From: Arachnopeziza araneosa
Taxonomy: Eukaryota > Ascomycota > Leotiomycetes > Helotiales > Arachnopezizaceae
Reading direction: 5' to 3'
Length of the DNA: 64,000 bases
NCBI GenBank assembly: GCA_003988855.1
Contig: QYAI01000173.1
Span: forward strand, 1 to 64,000
Part shown: piece after piece, positions 10,875-22,100 of the stretch
Layout of the letters: the number at the start of each line of letters is the position of its first letter
Position numbering within the stretch: position 1 is the first letter of the stretch
Made by a program: the position numbers and the translations under genes
The notes under the pieces: model-generated
What the model was told of the DNA's origin: nothing
Databases searched by the model: none
Seen by the model: the letters and a program-made list of their open reading frames with translations, nothing else

Positions 10875-12715
10875 ATGGCAGATCTCTTAGCCATCAATGG
10901 CGGGGTTGCGTCTGTCGCAAGCATCGTGGAAATACTAGACAAAATAGTCAGCGCACTGTACACGCTTCACAGTACCTGGAAAGAAGCCGATTTCAAGTTC
11001 ACCGATCTCATCGCGCAGCTCGCCGCTCTCAAAACCGCATTAAGCAAAATCCGAGAATGGATGGATGGCGAAATGGCAGAGCCGCATCCTCAACTAGTCT
11101 CGGACTTAGATGTTTTGATGACTTGTTGTAAGGTGCTGGTTTGTAGGATGGATTCTGAAGTAGAGGATCTTCAGTGGAATAGTAGGACGAGCCTTGATGC
11201 TCAGAGCAAGATTGAAATAGTGCTTAATAATGGAACTTGGGAGGAGTTGCAGAAGATGGTTGACCGCCAGACAAGTGCTTTGAGTCTTCTCTTTACGGTC
11301 TGCAACTGGTCAGTAGAGAAAGTTCTAAACTATTGTACAAAAAACTGACGCCAGTACAGCAAGTCTCTCTCTGAACAAAAATATATTCTTGAGAAAACAT
11401 CTACGCGCAAGATTTTAAAACAAATCAAGCATGACAATTCACTGCTCTATGCTCTACAGGATTCTTCTTCAATCTACACCTGGTGCACAGATAACCTATC
11501 CAAGATCCTCAAGGTATTTGAGTTTGACTACGGAGGGTTTATCTCAAATTCTTATGAGAAGTTCATTCGAGGTCCCTTGAAGGACAACATTGAACACATG
11601 TGCCGAGGACAACAGCGGCCGTATGCCATAGCCACACCGGAAGAAATAAAAAGAAATAAGCTCATTGAGCGCGAACTCGAGGAGCATGCCAACAGTCTGA
11701 GAAGAGAATGCAAAGCCCTTCTATTAGGAGACCGGGATTTTGCGCAGGCTTTCATCAAGAATATGAAAATTGCACATTCGGGTGGTTTCACCTATGAAGA
11801 ACGGGAGGGTTATCGAGACCTAGTGATCAACCACGTTATAAGTGCGATGGAGAATATGGTCTGGTGGCTAAATAATGGAGATAATAACTGGGACAATACC
11901 ACTAAGATGAATGCCAAAGTTCTCGCCCAGGAGTTGGAGAAGATAAAATCAGGTAACGGAAAGTTTACCACTGAGTGTGTGAACGCAGTCCAAAATTTAT
12001 GGAAAGATAAACAATTCTTAGACAGACTATCAAATGATGAGGTTGATATATCAAGGTCTGGCCAATAGTAAGTCTAATCAATGCTGTTAAAATATGATAT
12101 CATACTGATCGCTGAACGAATAGTTTTGTCGAGGAAATCCAAAGAGTTGCCCAGAATGACTACCTCCCAACTGACATCGACATAGTCAAACTTGGAAGGG
12201 TAACACTAGCGAGAGGAGCCATTCAAGAAGATAAATTTGTAATGGGATCGATTTCTCTCCTCATGTTCGATATCAGTACACAACTCTCAGATAGGAGAAG
12301 ATGGCTCTTCAGCTTAGAGAGCTCTACCAACGTCGTATTTTTCGTGGACCTCAGCCTGTACAACGAGATTTTTGATGAGGTAGATGAGAACAAGACAATG
12401 ACGAGTCTTGTTGTCTTTGATTCCGTGGTCAATTCTCAGTGGTTCTCCCATGCATCCATAATCCTCCTGTTTTGCAATCTTGAGCACTTTCAAGAGAAGT
12501 TGAGAAGCAAACCGCTAGGTAATTATTACCCTGATTACACTGGTGGAAATGATGTAGACACAGCTTCTAAATATCTCCTCTCGCGGTTCCTTCAAGTCAA
12601 TCGGGCACACTTGACTATTTATTCGCATTTTTGCGAGACTTTTGAGAGCACCGATAAGCTCGTCTGGGCAGCGGCGGAAGAAATTATTTCACAGAGAGCC
12701 AAGAAAGGTCATTAG
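10875..12715 (+). CDS. STAND-type N-terminal domain fused to a degenerate G-protein alpha domain
   Basis: Exons 10875-11308, 11360-12067 and 12124-12715 give 577 residues. Residues 1-145 (MADLLAINGGVASVASIVEI...) resemble the helical N-terminal domain of fungal STAND proteins. From about residue 260 the protein follows heterotrimeric G-alpha subunits: KNMKIAHSGGFTYEEREGYR (compare KQMKIIHxxGFxxEER), AQNDYLPTDIDI, SQWFSHASIILLFCNLEHFQEKL, YYPDYTGGNDVDTASKYLLS. The nucleotide motifs are eroded: the P-loop position reads GDRDFAQAF (residues 268-276) instead of GAGESGKST; the G3 motif DVGGQ is DISTQ (430-434); the NKxD motif is NLEH (499-502). GTP binding is therefore unlikely. There is no N-myristoylation start. 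It may work as a scaffold or decoy; its 3' end lies 50 bp from the convergent hydrolase gene. Confidence 0.85.
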
Positions 12716-12765
12716 TACCAGGATTTTCTCGACTAAATTTGTAAATAGAGCAACAGCTAGATTAA

Positions 12766-14031
12766 TCAATATCCCTTGCTCGCTAACCACGTATGAACGG
12801 TCTCAAATTGAGCTTGCGAACCGTAATGAAGCTGAGAACAATGTCCAGTTTCGGCAGGAGTGCTATAATCAAACGAAACAGCCACAGGGTATAGCGTGTG
12901 GGTTTGTGCAACAATTCCACCACTTCCACTACCGCAATTCCCCTGTCCAGCCAAAGTTCCTAGACCGAATGAATCAGGCGAGCAGAAGATGGCGTCATTT
13001 TCTCCCGTCAATACAAAAACAGGACCTGTATATTCATTGGCTACACCTCCGGTCAAGTAAGCTGAGATAAATTCTCCCAGTGTCGCCGTACCGCGAGTGG
13101 CCCAGTTTAGAGCAAGAAGCGCTGGATCCGAGTAACTCGTGAAGAAAAGCGAGTTTGCACCGCTTTGAGAACTGGCTGCAAAATAGGAAGCTTCAAGCCC
13201 CCCAAAACGTTGTGGTAGTATGACAGCAGCTGGTAGGAAGAGTCCAGAGATGAAGGTGCTGATTAGAGATGGAATGAGCTTGGAAGAGAATCCAGTGAGG
13301 ACATAAGTATCGATATCTTCTGGGTAGTCAATTGAATGGGCGCTTCCAATCAGAGATCCATATGAATGACCGACGTAGATGACCTTTGTGAAAGCTCGGT
13401 TGCCAATTCCTCCTGCCCGGAGAGCAGCCGTAAGAGCGTGAGTGACTTCAACCTGAGCTGGAAGTTGAACGATTTCTATTCCGTCTGGGTGGTCGGAGGC
13501 GCCATTGCCGAGGCGGTCAATGGAGAGGGTTGGATAGCCTTGCTTGGAGGCGTACGCTATCCACGAGTAGGTATCGCCATCAAATCCTGCGCCGGGAGCG
13601 CCAAGCCCTGACCAACTAACCGAAAGTTATTGAAGACCAATAAAGGGAAATGAATGATTGATCTTTTAGGACGCCTTACTAATCTCGAGAATATGTTATG
13701 CCATGCACAAGTAGTTGAATCGTGCTATGACGCGATGTGATTTGTACTTCAGGCTCACAGTATCTTCCGGCAATATTATATGAACCGCTGATGACATTGG
13801 GTTCGAGATCCAAAACCGAAAAGCCAATGCCATCGAGAAAGGTCTGAAGGTTGGTAGCCGTCAAGGTCGTAGGTAAAGCGACTGTATCAGTCAGTATGCG
13901 ACGATTTTGAAAGATTTGACGATGCACGAACGATTTTTGGCTGTAACACTGACTGGTATGACAATATCATTACATATTGGCTCCCCGTGGCTAAGTGCAG
14001 CGAAAGCTAAGACAGCCAAGAAAAAATTCAT
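12766..14031 (-). CDS. Secreted alpha/beta hydrolase (lipase/esterase-like)
   Basis: Minus-strand exons 14031-13932, 13881-13680 and 13615-12766 give 383 residues. The signal peptide is MNFFLAVLAFAALSHG. The segment HGITYSRDYWSGLGAPGAGF at the second junction is the conserved oxyanion-side region of this fungal family. GHSYG carries the nucleophile Ser, and the C-terminal ETGHCSQLHYG supplies the likely catalytic His. The first intron uses an unusual GTTCGT donor; it was chosen because it alone joins VTAKN to LALPTT in frame, as expected for the family. The second junction must use the upstream acceptor at 13616, because the next AG would create a stop. Substrate unknown. Gene ends 50 bp from the G-alpha fusion. 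Confidence 0.85.
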
Positions 14032-14795
14032 TTTTAATCGACTGGTATGAGACAATCGTAATGAAGATGAAGTGGGATTTACCCTTCACAGTCTTCTGGG
14101 GAACTAAACTGTCTAAATAAGAACAGAAAATAGCAAAAGAGGGGAAAGTCGTACTGATCAGCATGCAGCGGCCAGCTTGGTGGAGATTAGGTTCTCCAGT
14201 CGGACATTTTATGCCAATGACCAAGCAGATTTTTGAAAAGTTGATCTGAAATGCAACCCGACACGTCAGAGACGCATGACTCTAAAGCTGTACTTCGGAG
14301 TTTGTGCGACTTGCAAGATAAAATGATCAAATTCAATAGTATCCTGATCGTGACTCGTGTCCAAGACTAGTTAGCATAAATGCGAGAAGAAGTTTCTTGT
14401 GATTTTGCTACCCTACCCTTTCACATGTACTTTATTTTGCTAGAAGCTCTTAAGCTGACAGAGCCAGCGACCTTTTTGCAATTCGATTCGAGGTATATCA
14501 CGAGGAGGACGTCAAAAAGAAGGTATTTGATGACCAAGCATTTGTTCGGAGCACGTGCTAATCGTATTCGCACTTCAAGTCTCGGACTCGTTTAAACGGT
14601 TCTCTTATCTCTCGCCGGCGGCGACGGCCATTATTAAGAATCCAAGACAAAATCCCGTGGCCCGTAGGCCCAATCTCTTCTCACCGGTACTTTGTATAAA
14701 CACAGGATGTAGAACAAGCGAGACAGTGGAATTTTGAACTCGTGTTGCGCATTTGCTTGTTTCACTCTTGAGCAGGATTTTGCTGTATTTTCAAG
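14032..14795. other. Divergent intergenic region
   Basis: Lies between the hydrolase (minus) and MATE (plus) start codons, so probably holds both promoters. The short ORFs here are unsupported. Confidence 0.5.
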
Positions 14796-16418
14796 ATGGA
14801 TGAGACCAGTCCTCTCCTGGGCGAGAGCCAGCCACATGCTGTCAAGCATGAGCAACTTACTTATGGCTCTGAATTGTTGAAGCTGGCGAGGAATATGTTT
14901 CCAATTGCCATCTCTTTCGGGTTGCAGAATATAGTCCAGGCTTTCAGTGTCTTGACTGTTGGTCATTTGGGAACTCTCGAGTAAGATACCCCGCAATAGG
15001 ATACCTTTGGAAGCTTTGCAATGAGATCACTTGTATACCTCAAGAGAGCCAATGTTGACATGATACTCTAGGCTCGGCGCTGCATCATATGGCTATATGT
15101 TTGCGACCTGTACTGGATCCATGTTAGCCATTGGCGGTACAACAGCATTGGATACCCTCTGTTCTCAAGCATACAGTGAATCCAAAGCCTCCGGAAACTC
15201 TCACATACTTGGAGTATATCTCCAAAGAGGCACCATGATTCTCGTCCTCATGTTTTTGTGCATAATCGCGCCAATTTGGTGGGTCTCTGCTGATTTGTTC
15301 ATCGCTCTCGGTCAAGAGGAAGAATTCGCCGTTACGACAGCGATTTTCCTAAGAATTCTGACTCCCGGTGGACTATTCCAAATTGTAGCAGAATGTCTGA
15401 AGAAATTCCTTCAAGTTCAAGGCGAGAGTGATGCTGTCGGATGGAATATTGCGCTGGCTGCAGGAATTGGATGTGCTGCCAACTACATTCTTGTTCATCT
15501 ACTTGGCCTGGGTTTGTGGGGTGCACCTATCGCACATACGGTGTACCATCTCTCCACTGTTGTGTTCCTCCTGACATATACTCTCATGAGTGAGAATGCC
15601 AGACAGGGTTGGGGAGGATTCTCAAAAGAGTCGCTCAACCGGTGGGGAGAATTTACAGCCTTGGCTTTGTCTGGCATTCTGACAACCGCTGCAGAAGCAT
15701 GGAAGTAAGAGAAATCGCCACCTAGTCATGTTTATTTTCTGACATACAATAGCTTTGAAACTATCGCCATGATGGCCGCAACACTAGATACAACATCGAT
15801 TGGAGCACAAGGAGTAAGTCCCTTTTTTCAAATGTGATGAGAGATGTTAATTCTCCTTAGATCATCATGTCCTCAGACTTGATCTTCATGACCGGTCCAC
15901 TTGGCGTAGGTGTGGCAGCAAGTCACCGAATTGGATATCTCATCGGAAGTGGGGACGCCAAAGGTGCCAAATTCGTAGCACGGATTCCATACATCTTATC
16001 ATTCATCGTCGGTTCCATAGAACTTGTCATCATTATGACGGTCAAGAACTTTTACGGATACATCTTCACCGACTCTCGAGCTGTTATCAAGCTTACCGCC
16101 CATGTCCTTCCGGTAATCGCCTTTTTCCAAATCTCTGACCTCATCAACGGAGGTGCCGCTGGTATCCTTCGTGGTGTTGCAAAAACTCATCTCGCTGGAA
16201 TTAGTAACTTGGTTGCTTATTATGGAATTGGAATCACATCTTCGTACTATCTATGTTTCACTCGTGGTATGGGCCTTCTTGGACTTTGGATAGGTGTCAC
16301 AATAGGCAGCGTCGGATTAGTGACTATTCAAACCCTTTGGATTCTACTAGTCAACTGGGAGAAAGAAACCGAGAAGGCAGCGAGGCGACTGAAAGGCGCG
16401 ATTGTGGCTTCTCATTAA
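14796..16418 (+). CDS. MATE-family multidrug/toxin extrusion transporter
   Basis: Exons 14796-14980, 15072-15704, 15753-15813 and 15861-16418 give 478 residues. About twelve hydrophobic segments follow a short cytosolic N terminus that begins MDETSPLLGESQ. MATE landmarks are visible: PIAISFGLQNIVQAFSVLTVGHLG in the first helix region, GGTTALDTLCSQAYSESKASG after helix 2, and in the second half GIIMSSDLIFMTGPLGVGVAAS and INGGAAGILRGVAKTHLAGI. MATE proteins export organic cations or metabolites by H+ or Na+ antiport, in fungi at the plasma or vacuolar membrane. Its place near P450, methyltransferase and hydrolase genes would fit export of a small molecule, but no biosynthetic core enzyme is in view. 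Confidence 0.92.
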
Positions 16419-16829
16419 TTTGGCAATGATAAACTGGCTGTGGTATTGCATTCTCTACTTATATTCCAAGTACAATTGTCATCATATTGCAAATGCTAAG
16501 GGCAGTCTAGTAGAATATGTAATTGCAAAAGTTTAGGGAGGTTAGCTTGATCGTTGAGAATACAATGAAGGCAACTTCGACTTCTATCTTCGTGAGTTCT
16601 TTTGCAACTGGACAATGAAACATGGTCGAGTGTTTGCTATTTTTACATTTCAAACGAGAAGAAGACAGAAAAGAGTCAAACAATAAACAATATTCATGAC
16701 GCCTACAAACTTAGGCAGGGATCCATTGAAAGTCAGACGGAGGAAAGTTCTTCATCACCCACGTGACCACCCCACTTCAACCCCCCCTTCACACTCGTTC
16801 CTGACCGACATCTCAAAACAAACATCAAC
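16419..16829. other. Intergenic, promoter side of the isochorismatase-like gene
   Basis: No ORF with support. C-rich and CA-rich tracts occur just before the ATG at 16830 (about 16757-16829), as often seen in fungal 5' leaders. Confidence 0.45.
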
Positions 16830-17456
16830 ATGTCTACAGAATCATCCGAAGCACCGATTCTCGTTTCCGTTGACCTCCAACAAGGCATGGTGGAAGGTGC
16901 CACCGAATGGGGTCCCCGATCCACGCCCGACCTTGAAAAGAACGTCGCCTACATCCTCTCCTACTGGCGCTCCCAATCATGGCCCATCATCCACATTCAG
17001 CACGACGACAAAGACGACCCGGAGAATCCCATCTCGGCAAAATTTCCCGTGACGTACGCCATCCATCCAATTGCTAAGCCTTTGGCGGGAGAACCGGTGT
17101 ATGTCAAGCATACGGGGAGCGCGTTTGTGGGGACGCCGTTGAAGGACGAGCTGGAGAAGATTGGGGGTCGGGATGGGACAGAGGGGTTGAAGAGGAAGGT
17201 GGTTTTGATAGGTATGGATGGTGGACAGTGCATCAATAGCACCGCTAGGCATGGTGCCGATTTGGGCTTTAAGATTGTGGCTGTCGGTGATGCATGTGGG
17301 ACTTATGGAACGAGGGAGTGGGATGGGAGTGGGAAGAGCTGGAATGAGAGGGTCGAAGTTCCTTCTGAATTGACGCATAGGATTTCTATGGCGATGATAG
17401 AGGGATATGGTAAAGTTGTCACTACCGAGGGGTTGATGAAGGGGCTTGAGGGCTAA
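16830..17456 (+). CDS. Isochorismatase-like (cysteine) hydrolase
   Basis: Single-exon frame of 208 residues. It starts with the typical strand plus catalytic Asp (ILVSVDLQQGMVEG), then has PIIHIQHDD, YVKHTGSAFVGTPL with the conserved Lys, and GMDGGQCINSTARHGADLGF with the Cys that is the nucleophile in this fold. The end is APC-like: EYGKVVTTEGLMKG-type (here EGYGKVVTTEGLMKG). Members hydrolyse isochorismate, nicotinamide, N-carbamoyl compounds or related substrates; which one cannot be told. The usual GxxTxxCV pattern is GMDGGQCI here, so the loop before Cys is somewhat unusual. No intron is needed. Confidence 0.88.
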   Translation: MSTESSEAPILVSVDLQQGMVEGATEWGPRSTPDLEKNVAYILSYWRSQSWPIIHIQHDDKDDPENPISAKFPVTYAIHPIAKPLAGEPVYVKHTGSAFVGTPLKDELEKIGGRDGTEGLKRKVVLIGMDGGQCINSTARHGADLGFKIVAVGDACGTYGTREWDGSGKSWNERVEVPSELTHRISMAMIEGYGKVVTTEGLMKGLEG

Positions 17457-17661
17457 AAATTTTAGTGGGCTTTCGTTCTGACATCGTCTTTCAAACTCTC
17501 TCAATCTTCCTGTAAACTAGAATCGGTACTGATAAATTTACTCCACTTAGAGCAAACAATTATCAAGTGAAACTCCCCTTTTGTCGAAAATCCGGCGCAA
17601 GAGTTGTAGTGATGAGCCACGACCTGGATTAAGCAAGTGAGCGTTCATATATAGTCGGGTG

Positions 17662-18387
17662 TCACGTACAGTGTATCGAAGCATGAAAATGATTCATATT
17701 CTGTACGAGAACAACAGCACGGTATAAGCCTTCTACTGCGAAGTAGGATGTATGAGCCATGCTAAATGACGCGATGGTGTCGCTGATCAGAGTCGGACTT
17801 GGGAAACTTCCTCCTTCAAGTACGAAGCTTGATCCATTATGATTTATTGAGGTGGCATTGAAACGAGCAGAGTCATTTTGGTTCGTACTATCAAGTTCGA
17901 TAAGTGCGATTGCGTCACAGTTGATGGCAAAGTATCTACTGATGGTGTTGAAGGAAAGATTTCCCACAGGAGGGATACCTATGACGGGAATACCTAGCAT
18001 AGATGTGTAAGAAATCTCCCGATGATAGTCGATTGTAGTCCAAGAATCGTTCCCAATATTAAGAGGCGCTAGCATTGAATCTAGACTTGGTATTCTCACA
18101 TTCCTAAATAGATCTAGACTCGAGTATTGCTGCATTCGAGAGGTTGTGAGGGCAGTCATATAGATTGAAGCATATGAAGGCCAGGAGATAAGTGCCGCGG
18201 TCTCGGTCCTCATTGCCGTATAGAGGATGCAGCTATGGGCAAGTATCGAATAGTAGCGTTGGCTGAAGCTTGTCTTGAGGTAACCTGGAGAAGACGGAGT
18301 GCTGACTGGCCTCCAAGTGGCGAAAGTGCCTAGAGTAAAATCATTAGAAACCCGAGAAGATATTGACCTTGTAAAGCTATTTGTCTC
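17662..18387 (-). pseudogene. Relic of a fungal membrane-protein ectodomain
   Basis: The minus strand is open for about 240 codons from 18387 to a stop at 17662, though the first in-frame ATG is only at 18213. The reading is protein-like: TLGTFATWRPVSTPSSPGY, then SLDLFRNVRIPSLDSM, SMLGIPVIGIPPVGNLSFN and several N-x-S/T sites. This resembles the extracellular part of large fungal multi-pass membrane proteins of unknown function that carry a TWRP-type segment; I cannot name the family with certainty. The expected flanking membrane helices and C-terminal part are absent on both sides, and I find no splice sites that would recover them. It is most likely a gene fragment. Confidence 0.35.
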
Positions 18388-19130
18388 TCAAGAGTTAAGA
18401 ATAGCGACTGAGATCCGATAAACCGTTCTAGGATCTAGTCATATCAGCACATGCTCGAGAAGCGAGAGTAACGTATGGTTAGTCTGAGAACTATACCCCT
18501 AGTTTGATCCCCCGTTCAGCTCCAAACAAGCCCAAAACTCCGAAGAACTCAAGATGAAAGTTTACTTGAAATTGAGCACCGCCTGTGGCATCCCTGTTAT
18601 TAGCCGAAACTAAATCATAGTGGAGGCTGAGGGAGGGGTTGGGGATTACCCACTTAGGGTCAGATGGACTCGTATGGCTAAAAGCCGTTGTCTTCAAATA
18701 CTGGTCATTACTGGACTCACTGGAACTCCAGTTGTTTTACATGCATTGGCAACTACGAGGTAGTCGCTGATCGCTTATAGGATATCATTGGAGAGGTCAT
18801 GTCCAGGTGGATGTAGCCGCACCGCCGAGTTCGGATACGGTTGTAACACTGCTTTGTAGATTATCAGCTTCCATTTTGGATGTATATTGAGAAAAATTGT
18901 AAAGTGGCCTGGGAGAGAATTCTGACAAGTTCGACACACTAAGGGGTTGAACGAGGAATCATGAGGTAGAGCAAAATTATACCTCACTGACTATCGTAGT
19001 GTGGACAACGACGAGACCCTTCTGGAGGGGATTTTTTTAACAGGGCCTCACGTAATATCGAAGTAAGTCTTAGGAAGGCTGAAATTGATGGTTCTCGATT
19101 GAGCACATATACTAGAACTACGGAGAGAAG
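18388..19130. other. Intergenic, possible further gene fragments
   Basis: Two short minus-strand frames (18491-18697 and 18775-18987) have protein-like composition but no recognisable motif. They might be remnants of the same relic or untranslated sequence 3' of the kinase-bearing STAND gene. Confidence 0.35.
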
Positions 19131-22100
19131 TTAAGGAGGTACCTGCAAATGCTGGTCATCTGTAGAAGGAGCAGCTCGAAGCTGTTTCGCAATGTCAGGA
19201 ACTCCCTTGGTGCAATAATCCAACCCATTCTCGTCCATACAATTGGAGTGAATCTTCTCAAATTCAAAGAACAGTCTGATTGCCGAAGATCGTTTTCTGT
19301 CTTTGCCGACAATAATGAGCATCTCAGATTCAATGATTGCAAGGACGTCATGAACGAATTGTGGGCAGGAGGGATGGCCGTCTAGCTTGTCGAACCACTG
19401 ATAAACAAACCGATCAGCCTTGCGGTCTTTCTAGCTTAGCTGTATAAGAATTGTGACTGACCTTCGTGACTTCGGGCTTGACCCGTGCAGCGAATTGTTC
19501 ATAATCATCATCGACCTCTTTAATGTCGAACAATGTATAAGCATAGAATGGTTGGCCGTATTTACTATACCGAGTGGTTTCCTTTGGCTCAAGAAGTTGC
19601 TCAAACTCCAGTAACAAGTCTAGCCCTCCCAATAGCCAAGTCAGCATTTCAAGAAAGAGACATCCCAAGGCCCATATGTCTATATCCTGCTTCGCTGCTC
19701 TAGAATTCCTCATCACCATTTCAGGTGCCTCGTAAAGCCCTTTAGACATTGACTCATCGTATGGAATTTTGGACCGACTTCCATGAAACTTGAAGGTGGA
19801 TAAGCCGGTGTAGCCAATCACTAAAATTCCTTTTTGATTCCCTGGTGAGCGAAACCAGAGAACTTTAGTGGGCTTGATATTGCCATGAATTGAGCCCATC
19901 TGTGAGCCCGTGTATGAAGGCGAACTGATCCCTATTTTGCGACTGTGTATCACGTCAATTGCAGCCGTGATACCTTGGAACTGCTGAGACATCCACCGAA
20001 CTGTGTCGACATCCATCTTTGGCGCTGGCTCGACTTTATCCCAGTAATACTCAAGATTGCACTCGGCAAGTGGGAAAAGTGAGTAGAAATATCCTCTTCG
20101 GGTAAATGTTGCTAATAGCGGTACGAGGTGTTCGTGAACGAGGCCGTTGAAGATCTCCAGGTGTTCCCTTGCTTGTTGCAAAACCACATGGTCCGAAGAG
20201 ACTCTCTCCGGAAGCTTCTTCAAGGCAAATTGGTTGTCATTCAGACTAATCTAATCAAGCGACTCTGATAAGCCTTGCAAAGAACCTCTCAAATTTGTAA
20301 CATTGCATGCAGAAGATTTCTACTTACTGAGGTAAACACATCTTGAAAGCCATGGCTTAGAGGATCAATCTTGATAGTTTCAACAGCGAATGACTGGTCG
20401 GTTGATTTGAGATAATTTCCCGGAACCCATGGCAGAATTGTGTTGTAATCGAAGCTGTAGTGTTTAGCTTTCTTGCCAAGTTCGAGATCGAGATCAAAGT
20501 AGGGAACCATGACCTCCCACTGCCCAGTTCTGAAGTGCTGTTTCTCGATTTGAGTCCAGAGAGTAAAGGGATACGAGGTTTTGTCTTCGAGCCATTTTCT
20601 GCTCGAGCTGACCGGAAGGTGTTCATCCGAGAACTCATGTTTGATGAAGTTGCCAATCTCCTGGCCTTTGCCTATCAAAATCAGGAGTACAAAAATCCTC
20701 AAATACTCCTTGGTCTCTGAACCGCTAGTCTGATCCTTCCTCATCAAGATATAGTCAATATATTCGTGCCCATTGGCTGGTAAGCTGGAGTAGGTATTCA
20801 ACTCAGCTAAAACTCGGTCTCTGGTTAAGAGGCGCCGCAGGAGTTTGATGGGCCAGAACCGGCGACGGTCATGAGACTCAGTGCTATTAATATCAAGTAA
20901 ATCGAACAGGGTTTGCTCCTCCTCGTCTACGGATGATAGCTCAACTAAATCTCCTTGAAGATCCTTCTTGGAGTTCTGGATTGGTGTTCCCTCAACTGTG
21001 AGCTGTGGGGAAACGCCCTTATGCTGTTCTATCTGGTCCAAGGGCGAATGAATGTGATGATTAGATAAAGGACGTTCGGTCTCTGATAGTGCCAATATTG
21101 AATCGCTCCTGCTCGAATCGGGTGTAACGATAGCTCCCGCACCGAGCAACATCGTTGCAATTGACTGATTGCCATTCGCTACAGCCAAAGTCAAGGGCGT
21201 CCTGCCAAATTTGTCTGCCGCGTCGACTCGAATGCCCTCAACCCCGAGCAGCAAATGGACGACGATCTTGTGGCCATTCGCTGCCGACCATGATAATGCT
21301 GTTTGACCATATTCTATATCTTTAGAATTGACATCCACTCGCTGTGTTGCAAGCAACAGCTTAACGATATCTTCGTGTCCATTTGCGGCGGCCCAGGACA
21401 ACGGTGTTTGACCATAGCTACTCCTAATATCTGGTTCCGCCCCCTTGTCAAGTAATATGGCGACAATTGTTGTGTGACCATTCGCGGCGGCCCATGCCAA
21501 CGGTGTCTGATGAAAGCGACTTTCCAAATCGGGCTGCGCGCCAAACTCAAGAAGCAACTTGACGACATCCACATGCCCATTCGCAGCGGCATATGATAGT
21601 GGTGTTCGATGGAACTTAGCCTTCGAGTTGGGATTTGCTTTCTTTTCTAGCAGTAGTTTCACCACGTTTGTTCCTCCCTTCTCTGCAGCCCATGACAGTG
21701 GAGTGCGGTCATCCTCCCCTTCTCCCACATCCAAGCTGTCGGCGGTGGTACTTTCAACTAGAAATGCCGCGGTTTCCCATCTCCCATGTGCCAGCGCATA
21801 TAAAATTGGGGCATTGAACATTATCTCGTTTTGAGCGGGATTCATTTGTTGCAATAAGTTGAACAATCTCCCTCCACTGCGAAGGCTCAGCGAAAGTAGG
21901 TGGCTCAGCGAAGCAGACCAATTGTTTCGTCTCCCGACCTCCGCATGCCAAATTCCGTGTGCGGCGGCATAAGAGCAGAGGGGAAAGTCTTTGAGAATGA
22001 TATCGATTCGACCGTCTGTATCTTTGGCCGCAGATGCGAGATACAGTAGGCAGGCCACAGCAATTCTAATATGCGAGACTGTATTGTCTAAGGCAAACCC

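Noticed and set aside
16977..17504. 175-residue minus-strand frame opposite the isochorismatase-like gene
   Set aside because: Shadow; the plus-strand gene has clear catalytic motifs.
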